Positions 10,980-24,819 are shown, counted from the first letter of the stretch. The stretch: DNA of 64,000 nt from Acytostelium subglobosum LB1 (GCF_000787575.1 NW_012236521.1:700924-764923), one strand, 5' to 3'. Made by a program: numbers and translations. Notes: generated by a model from the sequence alone, not told the origin.

Positions 10980-13239
10980 TTATTGCTTCTGTTGTATGGT
11001 CGTAATGAAGTGATTGATACCTTGTAGCTCAAAGGAGTCACCACGATCCCTTGATCGTATTATCTTTGCTCGAATGATGATTGTTAGGTAGATGGCGAGC
11101 GCTATGGCACAGCTGAATAGTACGACCCATGGCAGTATCTTTTGGGACAGGTGATGCTGAGCAACACCTATCAACCAAGGAATGGTGATCTCGCCAGCCG
11201 TCGCACCAATCACCATGTATGATGTTGCTTCGCCTGTGATTGGCATGTTCAAATTCGCCGGCAACGATATACACGTTGGGAAGATGCTTGCCAAACTGAT
11301 GCCCAGTCCACCCGTGGCAATCCAAAGCATGGCCTTTGAGTGCGGCACTGCAATCAGCAATGATGAGAAGAAGAAACATCCAATCATATCTAGAATGATC
11401 ATTTGCTATTTTGATTGATTGATTGAGTTAGTCAAAGGGCCATGCATGCCGCGAGGTCCTGGATGTTGTCCTTGGAACATACATTTGGAGTTAAATACAA
11501 TGATATTACAACACCAGCAAGCCTGGCCAGTGTAAATGTCGTCCAGAATAATGAGTTGAGTAGGCCAGCGTTGAGGTCGTCCAGGTGAAGGTTTGTCTGT
11601 GCATAGGTGAAGATCCATCCTCCATATCCAGCCTCTGCACCAACGTAGACAAAGAGGAATAGTGCCACGGCAAAGATCACCTCTATTCTAAGTCGCTTCT
11701 CATTCTTTGTCAAGCTGTCTGTTACACTCTCGTCCTCCTTGTATGGAGGCACAGGCTTGACCAGCATCATGGGGATGAATGACAATGCCATGATAATAGC
11801 CAACACCACATACTTGTCAAACAATGATGAGCCTCCCATCATAGAGACGACGAATGGTGCAAGTAGTGCTCCAAGTCCAAATGTAACTAAAGTTATGTCA
11901 GGTCAGTTAGTCACGTGATCCGCGGGTCCATTTGGGCCGGTGATGACCTACAATGTAACAGCTGCATGAATGGATTGACAGCTTCCTTCCAGACCCAGAC
12001 GATCATTGTGTTCAGACCCGAGTCAATTAAGCCAGATCCGATTCCATTGAAGAAGAATACAACGCCTGCTCCCCAAAGCTATATGTTGTGATCGATCATC
12101 GAGTGTCAGTCTATGATTGAATCATTGGATTGGACTGGATTTGATTGGACTCCAACAACTTACATTATGTATTAGAGGGATGACAATCAGAGTGACTGTC
12201 ATGAGAAGTATGGCTGCTGCTATTACATGGTTGCCATTGTTTATCTTGTCATAGAACTAGAGATGGTAGAGTGGTGTGTCAGTCAATCAATCACTTGACA
12301 AGATCCAGGAGTCCTGGAGGAACAACATACTCTGCCAGAGAATGAGCCAATGAAGTAGCCTAGACCTCTTGTTGTGAAGAATAGACCAACGTTGGCTGTT
12401 GTAGTATATGTGTTGGCGGCCAGTGCGGGTAGGGTTGGTCCAAGACTTCCAGAGTTGATACCAAGTGAGATGAACACCGCCAGGTATGCCGCCGTCAGTT
12501 TGAGTTCCTTTGTATGTATCGATGCCTTGAATCTACAAAATGAGAGCAAGTCAGTCGTCAGCCAGCCATTGCCATCACACTCACTCACTCAAACATACTT
12601 TAGTGTTGCCGCAGTTGTTAAGATTCGCTCGTATATATTGTTTGGCGTTCTGAACTTGTAGGCCTCGTCGCTGACAAAGTCATCTTCATTCAGACTGCTA
12701 CTACTCGAGTCTGATTGCTCGTCGTCCGCCTCATAGTATTGACCAATGTTGCTATCGGTATATTGGATCACTGTGTCATTGAAGTGAACATGTGCCTCTT
12801 CCTCTGTCTCCTCCGATGCCACTTTCTCTGTTGTTGTCACAGCAGCAGTCACAGCAGGTGATGTCTTCTTCTCCTTGATATGTATATTGTTGTTGTTGTC
12901 GATGTTGTGATCGTCATTGTCAATGCCATTACTTAGTAGTGGCTTGTATGATGGTGACTGACCACCATCGTCGTCATTGTGTCCATTATCAGCATCTATT
13001 GTTGTTAATATTGCATTGTTGTTGTGATTGTTCTTTAACAGTAGTGTACTCTGTTCGTTTGAATCTGTTGTGTAGTTGACGACGTCGTCTTTGATGCCAT
13101 TATCCTCTTCATGCTGGTCGTCATTCAGAGGTCTATCGACCACCAGACGTTGATTTTCATTCATATCACTTGTCAACAATGTTGTGGTCGTCGTTGATTC
13201 ATCATCATCAATACTACTATTACTATTGCTATTATCCAT
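10980..13239 (-). CDS. Major facilitator superfamily transporter (FucP/MFSD4-like)
   Basis: Six exons (13239-12599, 12532-12331, 12256-12164, 12078-11952, 11886-11483, 11405-10980) give about 630 residues. Residues 1-215 form a long hydrophilic N-terminal tail rich in D, N and T. Twelve hydrophobic helices follow. The first bundle contains NSGSLGPTLPALA and GLFFTTRGLGYFIGSF; later come FTFGLGALLAPFVVSMMGG and WTTFTLARLAGV. The GLGxLLAP and ARL patterns match the FucP/MFSD4 branch that carries sugars or similar small molecules. The start is the ATG at 13239; no ATG lies immediately upstream. Substrate unknown. A gap of 183 bases separates it from the NUBP1 start, both genes being on the minus strand. 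Confidence 0.85.
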
Positions 13240-13925
13240 TCTCAACAACAGTTGAACATGTTACTATAACTATATATATTATATTATATATTTCGAGAAT
13301 TCGTACGAATGATTCACCCAGAGATACACGAGTCGCTTCCAATAATGACTCGACAAACACATTCAAACACACACATTGTTTGGATCTTTGTTTTCGCCCC
13401 TCAATGTCCTTGGTTCACGTGTTGAACACAAGACAACATCTTAGTTGTTAGTTATATTAGTATTTGTTCAACATTACAACATTCAATTGATTGGTTGATT
13501 GGTTAGTTGGTTGACTGGGTTGATTGATCGATTGATTGAACGATTGGTTGAATGAGTCAGTGAGTAAATGTTCAATGTTTCTTGCTACAGAAGAGAACAG
13601 AAGAGAACAGAATAGTTACAATATTGGAGAAAGACCTTCCTTCTTGAATAACAACTACAATAACCACATGTACATAGTATTCTAGAGTGGATGTTTGAAG
13701 GGTCACTCTCATGTGACCCCCCTTTTCAGACAGCATGGCCCTGGACAAGTGAGTTGACTTCTACAACTTTATTTCGTCAATGTCCGGAGTTGTCGATGAA
13801 ATAATATCTGATTGATGAGAGTCCATCGCGACCTCATCCATCCACTTTAATAGTTTAGTTTATAAATAGATTGAGACATTATAGTACCAAGTCAAGTCAT
13901 AGTAATAATAATAATATTAATAATA
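13240..13925. other. Divergent promoter region (MFS transporter / SRPBCC gene)
   Basis: The 0.69-kb gap separates outward-pointing genes. It holds GATT/GGTT repeats at 13485-13555, a hairpin GGGTCAC-TCTCAT-GTGACCC at 13700-13719, and an AT-rich run just before the SRPBCC start. No gene seen. Confidence 0.5.
13700..13719. repeat. Seven-base perfect hairpin
   Basis: GGGTCAC and GTGACCC are perfect inverted copies around a six-base loop. It lies about 200 bases upstream of the SRPBCC gene and could be a protein-binding palindrome or chance. Confidence 0.4.
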
Positions 13926-14378
13926 ATGGGTAGGTCAATAACAACAGAGATAACAATTAATAAGAATCCAGAGGATGTTTGGAGAGTGTTGATTGATGGT
14001 CAACAATATAATCAATGGAACCCATTCATGATCAATATGGAGGGTCTCAATGATCAGACCAAACCAGGTGATACGGTATCAGTGACGTTCAATAATAAGA
14101 TGGTGATCAAACCTGTAGTGGCAGTAGTTGAACCCAATCATCAACTTAGATGGCGTGGCAAGCTATGGTTCACTGGACTATTCGATGGAGAGCACTTCTT
14201 CCAAGCCGTCAACAACAATGATGGCTCCACCAAGTTTGTCCATGGCGAGAACTTCTCTGGCATCCTCGTGCCACTCCTCGGATCGCTCATCACCAAGACC
14301 GAAGGAGACTTCAACAAGATGAACGAAGAGTTGAAGAAACGTGTAGAGGCACCCGCCGTCGACGTAGCTGCCGAGTAA
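13926..14378 (+). CDS. SRPBCC (START-like) domain protein
   Basis: An intronless frame of 150 residues that is almost entirely one SRPBCC/polyketide-cyclase-like fold. The family signature is seen in ITTEITINKNPEDVWRVLID near the N-terminus, the QWNPFMI turn, the GDTVSVTF and LRWRGKLWFTGLFDGEHFF strands, and the long C-terminal helix ITKTEGDFNKMNEELKKRV. This fold makes a deep hydrophobic pocket that binds lipids or aromatic ligands. The ligand here is unknown. The C-terminal tail is Ala/Val rich. There is no signal peptide, so it is probably cytosolic. Its stop lies 68 bases from that of the SUMO protease gene (convergent). Confidence 0.85.
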   Translation: MGRSITTEITINKNPEDVWRVLIDGQQYNQWNPFMINMEGLNDQTKPGDTVSVTFNNKMVIKPVVAVVEPNHQLRWRGKLWFTGLFDGEHFFQAVNNNDGSTKFVHGENFSGILVPLLGSLITKTEGDFNKMNEELKKRVEAPAVDVAAE

Positions 14379-14446
14379 CTTGATTGTGAGTGATCCATCC
14401 ATGGACGTCCACGCACAAGCATACTCCCCCACGACTGATCAACTGC

Positions 14447-17276
14447 TCAGCTGATCAGTGTTTTATTATAACACTCCAGTATCATCAATCTCCTTGCCAA
14501 CGTGATGTCCTTTTGAGTAAAGTCTAGTGGCACACCTCTGGACACAAAATCGGCAAACTTGCACATAAACACTCCACAATCATAGCCATTGTTCTGCACG
14601 GGTGTATCCTTTGGCGTGTAATCCTTGAACTCTGACAACTTAACTGCGCCCAACTTTGACTTATCCTTCATCTCATCCTCGATATACTGTCTCAGTTTCT
14701 AAAGGGGGGTAGGGATGAGGATGGGATTAGTCCATGATCACTAACCAATCAACCAATCAATCAATCAATGTCACATACCTTCAAACATGCTGGATTGTCA
14801 CCAGACAAAGAGTCATAGTATTCGAATCGTTTGTCGATAAAGTTGATGACTGCACAACACCAATGATTGCCAAGATGCACGGGGATCACTACCTTGTCCA
14901 GGGCAAAGATGTCAAACTTGTTGGTCCACTTCTTGACGCGCTGATAAGAGTATGTGCCATTGTTGTTGCACAGCATTTGATAGAAGAACGAGTTGAAGAA
15001 GTGACACTTGAGGTATTGGTTGGGGAGGGCGCCCTCCTGTCGCTTCTTGAGCACCTCCATGTAGAAGTTGATGATCTCGTCGTTGAGCCACTGGCCCGGC
15101 GCCAGCTTTCGCAGGTCGTATCTGGTGAGTGGCACCGAGTTCAACTCGGATAGTAGTTCGCGGTCTGCGCCCCTTGAGAGCATGGTGCGAATGAACTCGT
15201 CCTCCTCCTCGGTGACCTTGCGCAGCACTGGCTTCTTTGCCTTTTGCTCCTTTATCCTGCTCTCCAACTGTTTGATCAAGCTCCAGCTGTGTGTCTGGGA
15301 GATGGACTGCAGTTTAGCCAGCAGGGAGCTGATGTCCTCTGAGCGGGACTCCTGTCTCGATGCACTGAGCCGATCATGGAAGTTATCATTCTCATTGGCG
15401 TTGGTCTCGACGAATGAATCGACGTACTTGGGTCGGAGACTATATACATAATGTAGGTTGTTAGTTCAACTTGTGTGTCTGAAGAATGGGATAGTCCCTG
15501 TACTTACCTTGATATGAGACTTCTGGCCTTTGTAGATGCTGAGAGACTGTTGTTGTTGGTGGTGCTCAGTGTACCTTGATCATTGTTATAGAGTGAGAGT
15601 GATGATGATGATGATGGCTTGTAGGGCAATGAGGAAGAGGAGTCAAGGTCATCAATGTGTAATATTGACTTTTGATGTGATTCATCCTCTCTTGTGCGAG
15701 GGCCACCAGTTTGCTCAACATATGTTGATGACATGAGAGAGTGATTTGGTAGCATTGGCATTGTCGTGTATGTGTTTGTTGTTGTTGTCTTTGGCGGTGA
15801 CATCAGACTGGATGATGGTCGAGATATTGATGTGGACAGACCATGACGTGTCGTTGTCATCGATTGATGATGAACAGGTGAATGTGTTGCCATCATGCTT
15901 AATGGTCTTGTGTCAACTGGATGATCCATGCCCATTGTCAATGATTGCTGTTGGTGCTGTTGTTGTTGATCAACAACATCGATCGAGAGACCATCTTGGG
16001 TCTGTTGTATAAGTTGTTGTATGTCCTCTCTTGTCTCTCTTATCTCTTGGTTGTGTCTCTATCAGTCGATCAATCATTCGTTAGTATATCATCAGGCATG
16101 CATCAGTCTCTCAATCATCTCTTACCAGTGAGTCCATAAAGGAAAGCTTTGACTTTGGTCTGTATGTGGATTGAGTAATATTGTTGTTGTTATTGTTGTT
16201 GTTTGATGCAGTAGTTGTAGTCGTTGTTGTTGAAGTTGAAGGTGAGATTGATGGTGATGCATCACCACTGCTTGCATCATCTGATTGATTGATTATGTGT
16301 TGTGTCTGTGGATCTTCTGCAGACGATGGGAATGATGACATCTGATCATCATCGTCATCACGACAAATGTCAGCATCTGAACGCTCCATATTACTGTTGT
16401 TGCTTGATAGAAGGTATTGATTGGCCGAGCTGGCGTCGTTGTTCATGCGCTCAAGTGCACTTTGATAAAGACTATTCTGTTGTTGTTGTTGCTCAAACTG
16501 ATACTGCTGTTGTTGCTGCTGATATTGATGTTGTTGTTGATGATGCTGAGGCAACTGTGTCGTATGTGTTGTTGATGTGTATTGGAACTTCTTAAATGGA
16601 TTGTCTTGTTTCTTGTACTTGTAGTTGTTTGTTGCTACTTGACGTCTGTTGTTGGTTCCAACGTTAAATGTTGCTGTTGTTGTGTTATTGCTATCACTTG
16701 ATGATATTGAGTGATATCCTATTTGATTGTTGTTATTGCTGTTGTTGTTGTTGGAGGTTGACTGTGATGATGGTGATGATGATGAAGTTGATGACTGTGA
16801 TGAGAAGACTGATGGAATAGACAACAGACTCTTACTCAGGTAGTTGCGAAGAGTATGTTTAGTCTGTGTTATGTACTCTGTTTGATTGTTTGTTTGTTAG
16901 CAATTGATTGATTGATCGATTGAATGAATGAATGACTGGATCACATACCTATTGGATTAGAGAAGAATGTTCTTTGGACTGGTTGATAGTAATACTTGTT
17001 ACGCTTCCTCTTTGATGGATGCTCAGTGTTTGTGTTGTTGTTGTTGTTATCAGTGACACTGTTGATGATTGTACTATTGTTGTTATTGTTATTGTTGTTA
17101 TTGTTGTTATTACTACTATCTATACTATTTATTGAACTACTCTTTCGTTTCAGTGTATTTGATTGTGTTGTTGTTGTAGATGTTGATGATGACGATGATG
17201 ATGAAGAAGATGGTGTATTATTTGTTTCGAATAGATTGATGAATGACTCAAATGACTTTGATACTACTCTAGACAT
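14447..17276 (-). CDS. Ulp1/SENP-type SUMO protease (C48 peptidase)
   Basis: Five exons (17276-16949, 16877-16126, 16058-15508, 15439-14779, 14698-14447) give 847 residues. The first 550 residues are low-complexity S/T/N/Q-rich sequence with a short conserved-looking stretch across the first junction (SNPIEYITQTKHTLRNYL). The C-terminal 230 residues are a C48 catalytic domain with WLNDEIINFYM, the catalytic histidine in HLGNHWCCAVI, aspartate in YYDSL and cysteine in NNGYDCGVFMC. Such enzymes remove SUMO from proteins or mature its precursor. The last exon boundary joins DNPACLK to KLRQYIEDEM, as expected for the family. The Ulp1/SENP1 branch is preferred over SENP6/7 because no insertion interrupts the catalytic core. 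Confidence 0.92.
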
Positions 17277-17852
17277 AGCTTCATGTGTGTATATATTTAT
17301 ATTTATAAGTTGAGTATCTGTTATCTATCTTGTATCTATTTTGGTTTGGGTTCAGATTGAACAACAATACTTCATTTTATCATTGATTTTGCGCCACTTT
17401 CGAAATTTTCACAAGATGTATCTCACTATTCGGGATTCGTCATCCAATTGATCAAACAACTCAATTCCAATAAATACAATCATATTTTATAATTTAAGTA
17501 TTAGATACATTGTATTTATTTATTATTAAGACACTACCAAAGTAATTATCTCAATTGAGTGCTCAACTTCATTCATCACTTGTGATGTTTGAGCTATCAA
17601 ATCAAAACTTGTTATTTATTTTGTTTTTTTCATTGTTTTTCGAATTGAACGAAACGAACGAAACATTTTTCACTTTGATGCATTTCAACTTATTATTACT
17701 CATTGTACTTGTTTAAGTGTTTATCTGTATCACATACATATAATATATATATATATATATGTAATCACATTCATTGTGACAACAAGAACAACATCAACAA
17801 CATACAGATAAACAGAGATAGATAGATACACAGATAAACAGATAAACAAACA
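17277..17852. other. Divergent promoter region (SUMO protease / RNA polymerase I gene)
   Basis: A 576-base, strongly AT-rich gap between outward-pointing genes. It includes homopolymer T stretches (17615-17640) and an AT run at 17740-17760. GATA repeats sit in the 5' leader of the polymerase gene. No gene seen. Confidence 0.5.
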
Positions 17853-20800
17853 ATGACAACAACTCTACCAAGTGAAGAACTTAGAAGATTGGTTGCACCA
17901 CATATCGACTCGTTCGATTTCTTTACGGAGCAATCATTGGACTTGATCGTCAAGAACTTGCCACCAGTCTACTTTATAAAGGACGCAGAACACACATGGA
18001 TGCTCAAGTTCAAGAATGTTAGAGTGAACCAGCCCACCAAGCAGGAGGGCCTGCCACTGTACCCCTTCGAGACGCGTCAGGCAGGCACTACATACAACGC
18101 CGCATTGGTCGGCACCGTGCAGCTCTACAAGGACCCCCTGTCGAACGAGGCCCACGAGTTCCCCGTCGAGCTGGGTCACATCCCAATCATCGTCAACTCA
18201 CTGCGTTGCCATCTGCGCGGCCTCAACCCCGAGCAGCTGGTCGAGCGCCACGAGGAGGCTCTCGAGGTCGGCGGCTACTTCATCGTCAATGGCAATGAAA
18301 AGGTGATGCGTATGCTCGTCGCCACCAAGGGCAACCACCCGATCGCCCTCACGCGTATGGGCTGGACCAGCCGTGGCCCCGGCTACACCAAGTACGGTGT
18401 GACCATCCGTTGCGTGCGCTCCGACCGCTCGTCGATGACCAACAACCTGCACTACATCTCAGACGGCCAGATCACCTTCCGTTTCTACTTTGGCCGCCAG
18501 GAGTACTTCATCCCAGTGACGCTGCTGCTCAAGGCGCTGATCGAGACCACCGACAAGGAGATCTTCTCGCTGATCGTCCAGGGCAACACCGAGAACACCT
18601 TCCTCACCGATCGTGTCGAGCTTACACTGCGCGAGCAGAAGATCGCCGGACTCAACCATCAGAATGAGATATTGGACTACATTGGCGCACGTTATCGCGT
18701 CAAGAGCAGACTGCCCAACTTCTTCACCAACATCGATATCGCCAAGTACTTCATCGAGAACTACTTCCTCGTCCATCTTCCAAACTATCGTGACAAGTTT
18801 AACATGTTGATGTATGTATCGATCACGATCATTCAGTGCACTCAATCAATCAATCACTCACTAACTCACTCAATCAATCATACTCGTACAGTCTGATGAT
18901 CCAGAAGTTGTACTCTGTCGTTCAGGGTAATCATGGTACAGACAGCATTGATGCCACTTCATTCCATGAGGTGTTGCTGCCAGGTCATCTGTTCGCCACT
19001 ATTATGAGGGAGCGTCTGACAGAGTACTTGGAGATTGCTGGTTCACTCTTCAAGAAGCTACAGCTAGGCAAGAATGTCTCGGAGGAGAACTCTTTCAAGA
19101 AGGCCCTAGACCGATCGATAAACATTGGAGACAAGTTTAACTACTTCCTGGCCACCGGTAACCTGGTGTCAAGCACAGGACTTGATCTGCAGCAGGTATG
19201 TCCTGGTCATGGTCCTGGTCCTGGGATACGACTCATCCTAACCCAACCATACCCTACCCATCAATCAATCAATCATAACAGAGAACTGGATTTGCTATCA
19301 TTGCTGATAAGCTTAACTACATTCGTTATATCTCTCATTTCAGATCTATTCACAGAGGAGCTTTCTTCGCCACGATGAAGACAACTAGCATTCGTAAGCT
19401 GATGCCAGAGTCATTTGGATTCCTGTGTCCAGTTCACACTCCTGATGGAGCACCATGTGGTCTATTGAACCATTTGTCAGCCAACTGTGTCGTAAGTCTC
19501 ATCCACTCCTCCCGTTCAACTCGCGCACACAAACGTACTCATACATCAACCAAACCAAACAGATCACAAAGGACCCATTGCAAGATGATCAGACTGCTGC
19601 AGCTAACAAGCTGTTGGCACCATTCTTGGTAACACATGGAGTCACAAGTGTAGAGACTTCATCAACATTCATGGCCAACTCTATACCTGTGGTGTTCAAT
19701 GGTAGAGTGCTGGGTCGCATTGAGAGTGGATTGGCACCAGAGTTGGTCACTCTGTTGAGATATCTCAAGTCTACGGGCGACGAGCCCGCCATCCCATTGT
19801 CCATGGAGGTGGCATACGTGCCAGTCGACACGGCCAAGGGTGGCCAGTACCCAGGCATCTACCTTTTCTCGACCGGTGCCAGATTCATGCGTACAGTCAT
19901 CAACCTCAAGACTGGCAAGCGCGAGCTTATCGGACCACAGGAGCAGCTGTACATGGACATCTCAATTCTGCCCGAGGACGTGCGCGAGCACACCACTCAT
20001 TGCGAGATCTCCCCAACGGCAATGCTCTCAGTCGAGGCCAACCTCACACCATTCTCTGACTACAACCAATCACCCAGAAACATGTATCAATGTCAGATGG
20101 CCAAGCAGACAATGGGTACACCACTGCACTCCTACAAGTACCGCGCTGATAACAAGCTCTACAAGATCCAGAACATCCAGCAGCCAATCGTGCGCACAGA
20201 GAACCAGACCAAGTACCGCATCAACGACTACCCTCACGGATGTAACGCAGTTATCGCCGTCATTTCCAACACTGGCTACGACATGGAGGACGCTATGATT
20301 ATCAACAAGTCGGCATACGAGCGTGGATTTGGTCATGGATCAGTGTACAAGAATGAGTACGTCGACATTGACGAGGGCAAGCCCCGTCTGGAGATGGGTA
20401 AGAGCAGCGTGTCCCGTCCCAACGCCCTCTCGGACGGCCTGGACGAGTACATCGACACGGACGGCTTCCCCTATGTCGGCCGTCTGGTCAAGTTTGGTGA
20501 GCCCCTCTACACTACACTGTCGACCATCGACAACAAGCAATTCCTCGTCAAGTACAAGGGCAAGGAGGATGCCTACATTGAGGAGATCACAATCATTGGC
20601 ACGACGCCACACACACAGACCAAGCCCATGACGATGATTAGCAAGTTCGTCATTCGCTACCGTTACAACCGTAACCCAGTCATTGGAGACAAGTTCGCAT
20701 CGCGTCACGGTCAGAAGGGAGTACTGAGTCAGCTGTGGCCAGAGGTCAACATGCCATTCACCGAGTCGGGTATGAAGCCCGACGTCATTATCAACCCCAA

Positions 20801-21443
20801 CGCCTTCCCCTCACGTATGACCATTGGTATGTTGGTTGAGATCATGGCAGCCAAGGCCGGTGCCATCCACGGCAAATTCCAGGACGCCACGGCGTTCCGC
20901 TTCAACGACAAGAGCACAGCCGTCGAGTACTTTGGCGAGCAGCTCAAGAAGGCTGGCTACAACTACTACGGCAACGAGCCAATGTACAGTGGCACGACAG
21001 GCGAGGAGTTCCACGCCAACATCTTCTTTGGCGTGTGCTACTACCAACGTCTGCGTCACATGGTCAAGGACAAGTACCAGGTGCGTGCCACGGGTCGCGT
21101 CAACAACATCACGCACCAGCCCATCAAGGGTCGTAAGGTGGGAGGAGGTATTCGTTTCGGAGAGATGGAGCGTGACTCGATGCTGGCGCACGGCACGTCG
21201 TTCTGTCTCAACGATCGTTTGATGAAGTCGTCCGACTACTGCAAACTGATGGTGTGCAAGCAGTGTGGCAGCACCACATCGATCGCTTCACAAAAGTCCA
21301 AATATGACAACAGTGTCGCCAGGAGCTGCACAACCTGCAAGACTGACAGTCATCTCGTCAACATTGCCGTTCCATACGTATTCACCTATCTCATTGCTGA
21401 GCTGGCCTCTGTCAACATTGCACTGAAATTGCAAATCAAGTAA
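17853..21443 (+). CDS. rpa2: DNA-directed RNA polymerase I second-largest subunit (RPA2/RPA135)
   Basis: Four exons (17853-18811, 18892-19195, 19282-19491, 19563-21443) give 1117 residues, the usual size for this subunit. The beta-subunit core is complete: [28 protein letters not shown], the hybrid-binding [12 protein letters not shown] and [21 protein letters not shown]-terminal zinc finger has C-x2-C and C-x2-C pairs (VCKQCGS...SCTTCKTD). [12 protein letters not shown] and the short tail after the zinc finger favour polymerase I over II and III. The enzyme transcribes the large rRNA precursor in the nucleolus. Coding sequence is unusually rich in C at third positions, consistent with high expression. 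Confidence 0.95.
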
Positions 21444-21767
21444 GCGATATTCCCCTTCATTTATTCATACATTCAATCATTCATTCAATATCAATAAACT
21501 CAAACTCTGTCAATGGTGCCTATATATCTGGCATACAATACCAATCACATGTCAGTCGTTGGACTTGTAGCCCAACCCTGATATAGGATGGGCCAATTTG
21601 ATTGATCGTGGGGTCCAGAAGCGACAACTTTTGGGGTTTGATTGCGCCAGACGCAAAACAAAAGGTGCGTCTGCATTCTAATAATAAAACACAATCAATC
21701 ACTTGCTTATCTCTCAAGAGATACATAACATACATATACTTATATATATAACTTGTACATTAGTATC
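21444..21767. other. Intergenic, 0.32 kb
   Basis: Between two plus-strand genes. CAGACGCA (21648-21655) and TGCGTCTG (21666-21673) are perfect inverted copies with a ten-base loop. The last 60 bases are AT-rich. No gene seen. Confidence 0.5.
21648..21673. repeat. Eight-base perfect inverted repeat
   Basis: CAGACGCA and TGCGTCTG flank an A-rich loop about 95 bases upstream of the kinase ATG. Could be a hairpin in a leader transcript or a palindromic binding site. Confidence 0.4.
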
Positions 21768-24700
21768 ATGATAGAGGACCATAACCATCAATCACTGATT
21801 GGTCACTCATCATCTGCTGTTCCCATCACACCTTTATCAAGAAAGCAACTACATCTTAATAACGACAATAACAATAGTAATAATAATGATATGGATAGTA
21901 TGATACAATCATTAAAGGAGGATAGAGAAAGATTCGAAAGAGAGAAGGAGAGATTCGAAGAGGAGCGGAAGATCATCTTTGATTCGTTGGCAAAGTGTGT
22001 AGGATCAGGCAGCTCAAACATTGGCAAGAATGTGACAAAGGCACTGAAGAAGGCCGAGAAGTTACAGCGCGAGAAGGATAAAGGTCGTGAGAAGGAGAGG
22101 AAGTTGCATCAGAGTGGCAGTGGCGTACAACAATCGAACCATCATCAGGTGCCCGATCACCGATCGGACGCAGATGGTCCGGCCGTCGTGGTCGGCACTC
22201 CGTTCAACGTCAAGCACAAGGTGCACGTCGACCTGGACTACAAATGGACGGGCGAGGAGGTGGACAAGGACTTTGTGTTCCAGGAGCTGCTGGGCACGGG
22301 CTCCTACGGCACTGTGCATCGGGCCATCCATCGCGACAATCACAGCGCCATGATGGCCGTCAAGGTCATCCCCCTGCAGGACTCGTCTGAGATTGCCAAG
22401 GAGATCGCCATTCTCAAGAAGTGCAAAAACAACAACATTGTCAGCTACTATGGCTGCTGCAACTCTGGTGACAACCTCTGGATCTTGATGGACTACTGCA
22501 GCCTGGGTTCGATACGCGATATGCTGGAGCTCACCGAGAGAACCCTGAGCGAGAAGCAGATCGCAGTCATAGTGTGTCAAGCTTTGAAAGGTCTACACTA
22601 CCTACACTCAAACAACATCATTCATCGAGATATCAAGGCTGCCAACATCCTACTCAACGAGGACTCTGTCGTCAAGCTTGCCGACTTTGGTGTGAGTGCA
22701 CAACTCGAAGACGAGTTGCTCAAGTCCACAGAATTCATTGGAACACGTAAGTCTACCACGCGACATCTTTGATCACACAAGCTCTTTCACTCACTCAATC
22801 AATCATTCATATTCCGCCAACTCGATCAGCATTGTGGATGCCTCCAGAGATCATTCAGAAGAAGCCATATGACAACAAGTGCGATATATGGAGCTTGGGA
22901 ATCACATTGATTGAGATGGCTGAGGGCGAGCCACCTTATTGTAATATGCCTCCAACACGTGCCATGCTCATGATACCAAACAAGAACCCTCCAACACTCT
23001 CAAAGCAACATCACTTTAGCAAGGAGCTGAATGACTTTATCGCACTGTGTTGCCAGAAGGACCCAGAGAAGCGTCCACCAGCAATTGAATTGCTTGCTGT
23101 ATGTTTGATTGATTGATTGATCACATGGCATCCCATCCCTCGACTAACAAACAACCAAAACACCAGCACCCATTCATTCAGAGCTCTGCAGGACAGCAAG
23201 ACGCTTTGAAGCCACTCATTGAGGAGTGTTTGAAGAAGCGTGCTTCGGTGTTGAAGAAGCGCAAGGCAACAGCGGACAAGAATGAGAATTTGTTGAGGAA
23301 GTCGCGAGACTCAAAGAGCGAGACATCGGGAAGTGGTGGAGACATGGGCACCATCATTATCAAAGAGGACGATGAGCTGCGGTCGTCAAGTGGCAGTGGC
23401 TTTGGTTCTACCATCATCGTGCACGACTCCTCAGACGATGATGAGTACAATGCAGGCGGCACCATGTTGGTCCGTAGCCACGACTCCTCCACCTCCACAA
23501 TCATACCAGACTTCATCGCGGCACTCACTCGATCAATGACCTCGACGAAAGAACAACAACAACCTCAGGCCACAACCACCTCCACAGCCACCAACAAAAT
23601 CAAGACAAACGGTGTTGGTAGTGGTGTCAATCACAATGATGTCGATGAGCTCAAGAGCACCATTCATTCTTTGGAGGACACTGTGACCCAGCTCAAGAGG
23701 GACATATCAGGGATGCAAGAGACATTGTTGGAGAGGATATCAAGCGAGATGGCATTGATGCGCAAAGAACTGTTGACACAGATTGGCAACATCATGACAG
23801 AGAGGTCGATCAATGACCTGCCAACTCCACCAACCACATCAATGACACCAAAGACATCGACACCATCATCATCAAGCAAGGTGGCATCAACATTTGGTAT
23901 CAATCTAAAGAAGACTCCACATTCGTCAGGTCTTGGTGTTGGATCATCATCATCACCATCAACTGGATCGTCGTCCTCAAAGCCCATGATCACACCAAGG
24001 AGCAGTAATGTTGGAGTTGGAAGCAGTAACAACAACAGGCTATCACAACAACTCAATAGACCACAAACACCATCAAGCAACAGACCACAAACACCATCAT
24101 CAAACAAGAACACAAATAGACTATCAACCCAGATATCATCGGCCAACAAGGTCAGACCAACATCTCCACAACCAACAACTTCCACAACAACAACATCAAC
24201 ACCATCAGCACAGAATGACCCAACATCAACATCATCAACGACGACTACAACCACGACAACAACATCAGTTGACCCACCAAGATCATATCCAAGGCCTCCA
24301 AGTCGGCCTACACCACCTCCACCTAAGCTCCTGTCAACGACAAAGAATGTACCATCACCTGTTAATAGGAGGCCGTTGTCACCTCGTCCACCATTGCCAC
24401 ATCCACCCAACAGGAACCTTCCTCCAACACCCACGACATCACCAATGACACCATCCAACCGAGTAGCACCATCATCAGGTTCACCATCATCACCCTACAT
24501 TCCTCCTCAGCCAAAGTCCACCACACAGCCCAACCGAAGATCAGTCACAGTGACACGAACACCTGGTTCAATGCAACCGCCAGCCATCAACCCAACTACT
24601 CCAACATCCTCTTCATCCTCATCATCATCATCGTCCACACCATCAACAAAGACCAACATTACTCGCAGTCCATCCAGTCGCTCACTATCAAGCACATCAT

Positions 24701-24819
24701 CATCACCAGCGATCGACAAGCAATCAACATCAACACCATCCAGTCTACGACTCAAGACCAAGCAGATCAAAGAGACTGCCATGTCCTTGTTCTCATCCTC
24801 CTCAAGCAAGAGCAAGTAA
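21768..24819 (+). CDS. Ste20/germinal-centre-kinase-type serine/threonine kinase with long disordered tail
   Basis: Three exons (21768-22746, 22830-23098, 23167-24819) give 966 residues. A charged coiled coil occupies about residues 45-120 (ESLKEDRERFEREKE-like). The kinase domain (about 165-415) has GTGSYGTV, the lysine in MMAVKVI, HRDIKAANIL, DFGVSA and the activation segment GTPLWMPPEII. HRDIKAANIL and GTPxWMxPE are typical of the Ste20/GCK group. The second intron falls near the end of the catalytic domain. The 550-residue tail has a second coiled coil (about 570-625) and then a Ser/Thr/Pro-rich stretch with repeated PPPP-like motifs that could bind SH3 or WW domains. Targets unknown. The start is the first in-frame ATG. 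Confidence 0.9.

Noticed and set aside
23664-24458. 264-codon antisense frame rich in D, G and V opposite the kinase tail
   Set aside because: Reverse complement of Ser/Thr/Pro codons; no domain and no promoter context.
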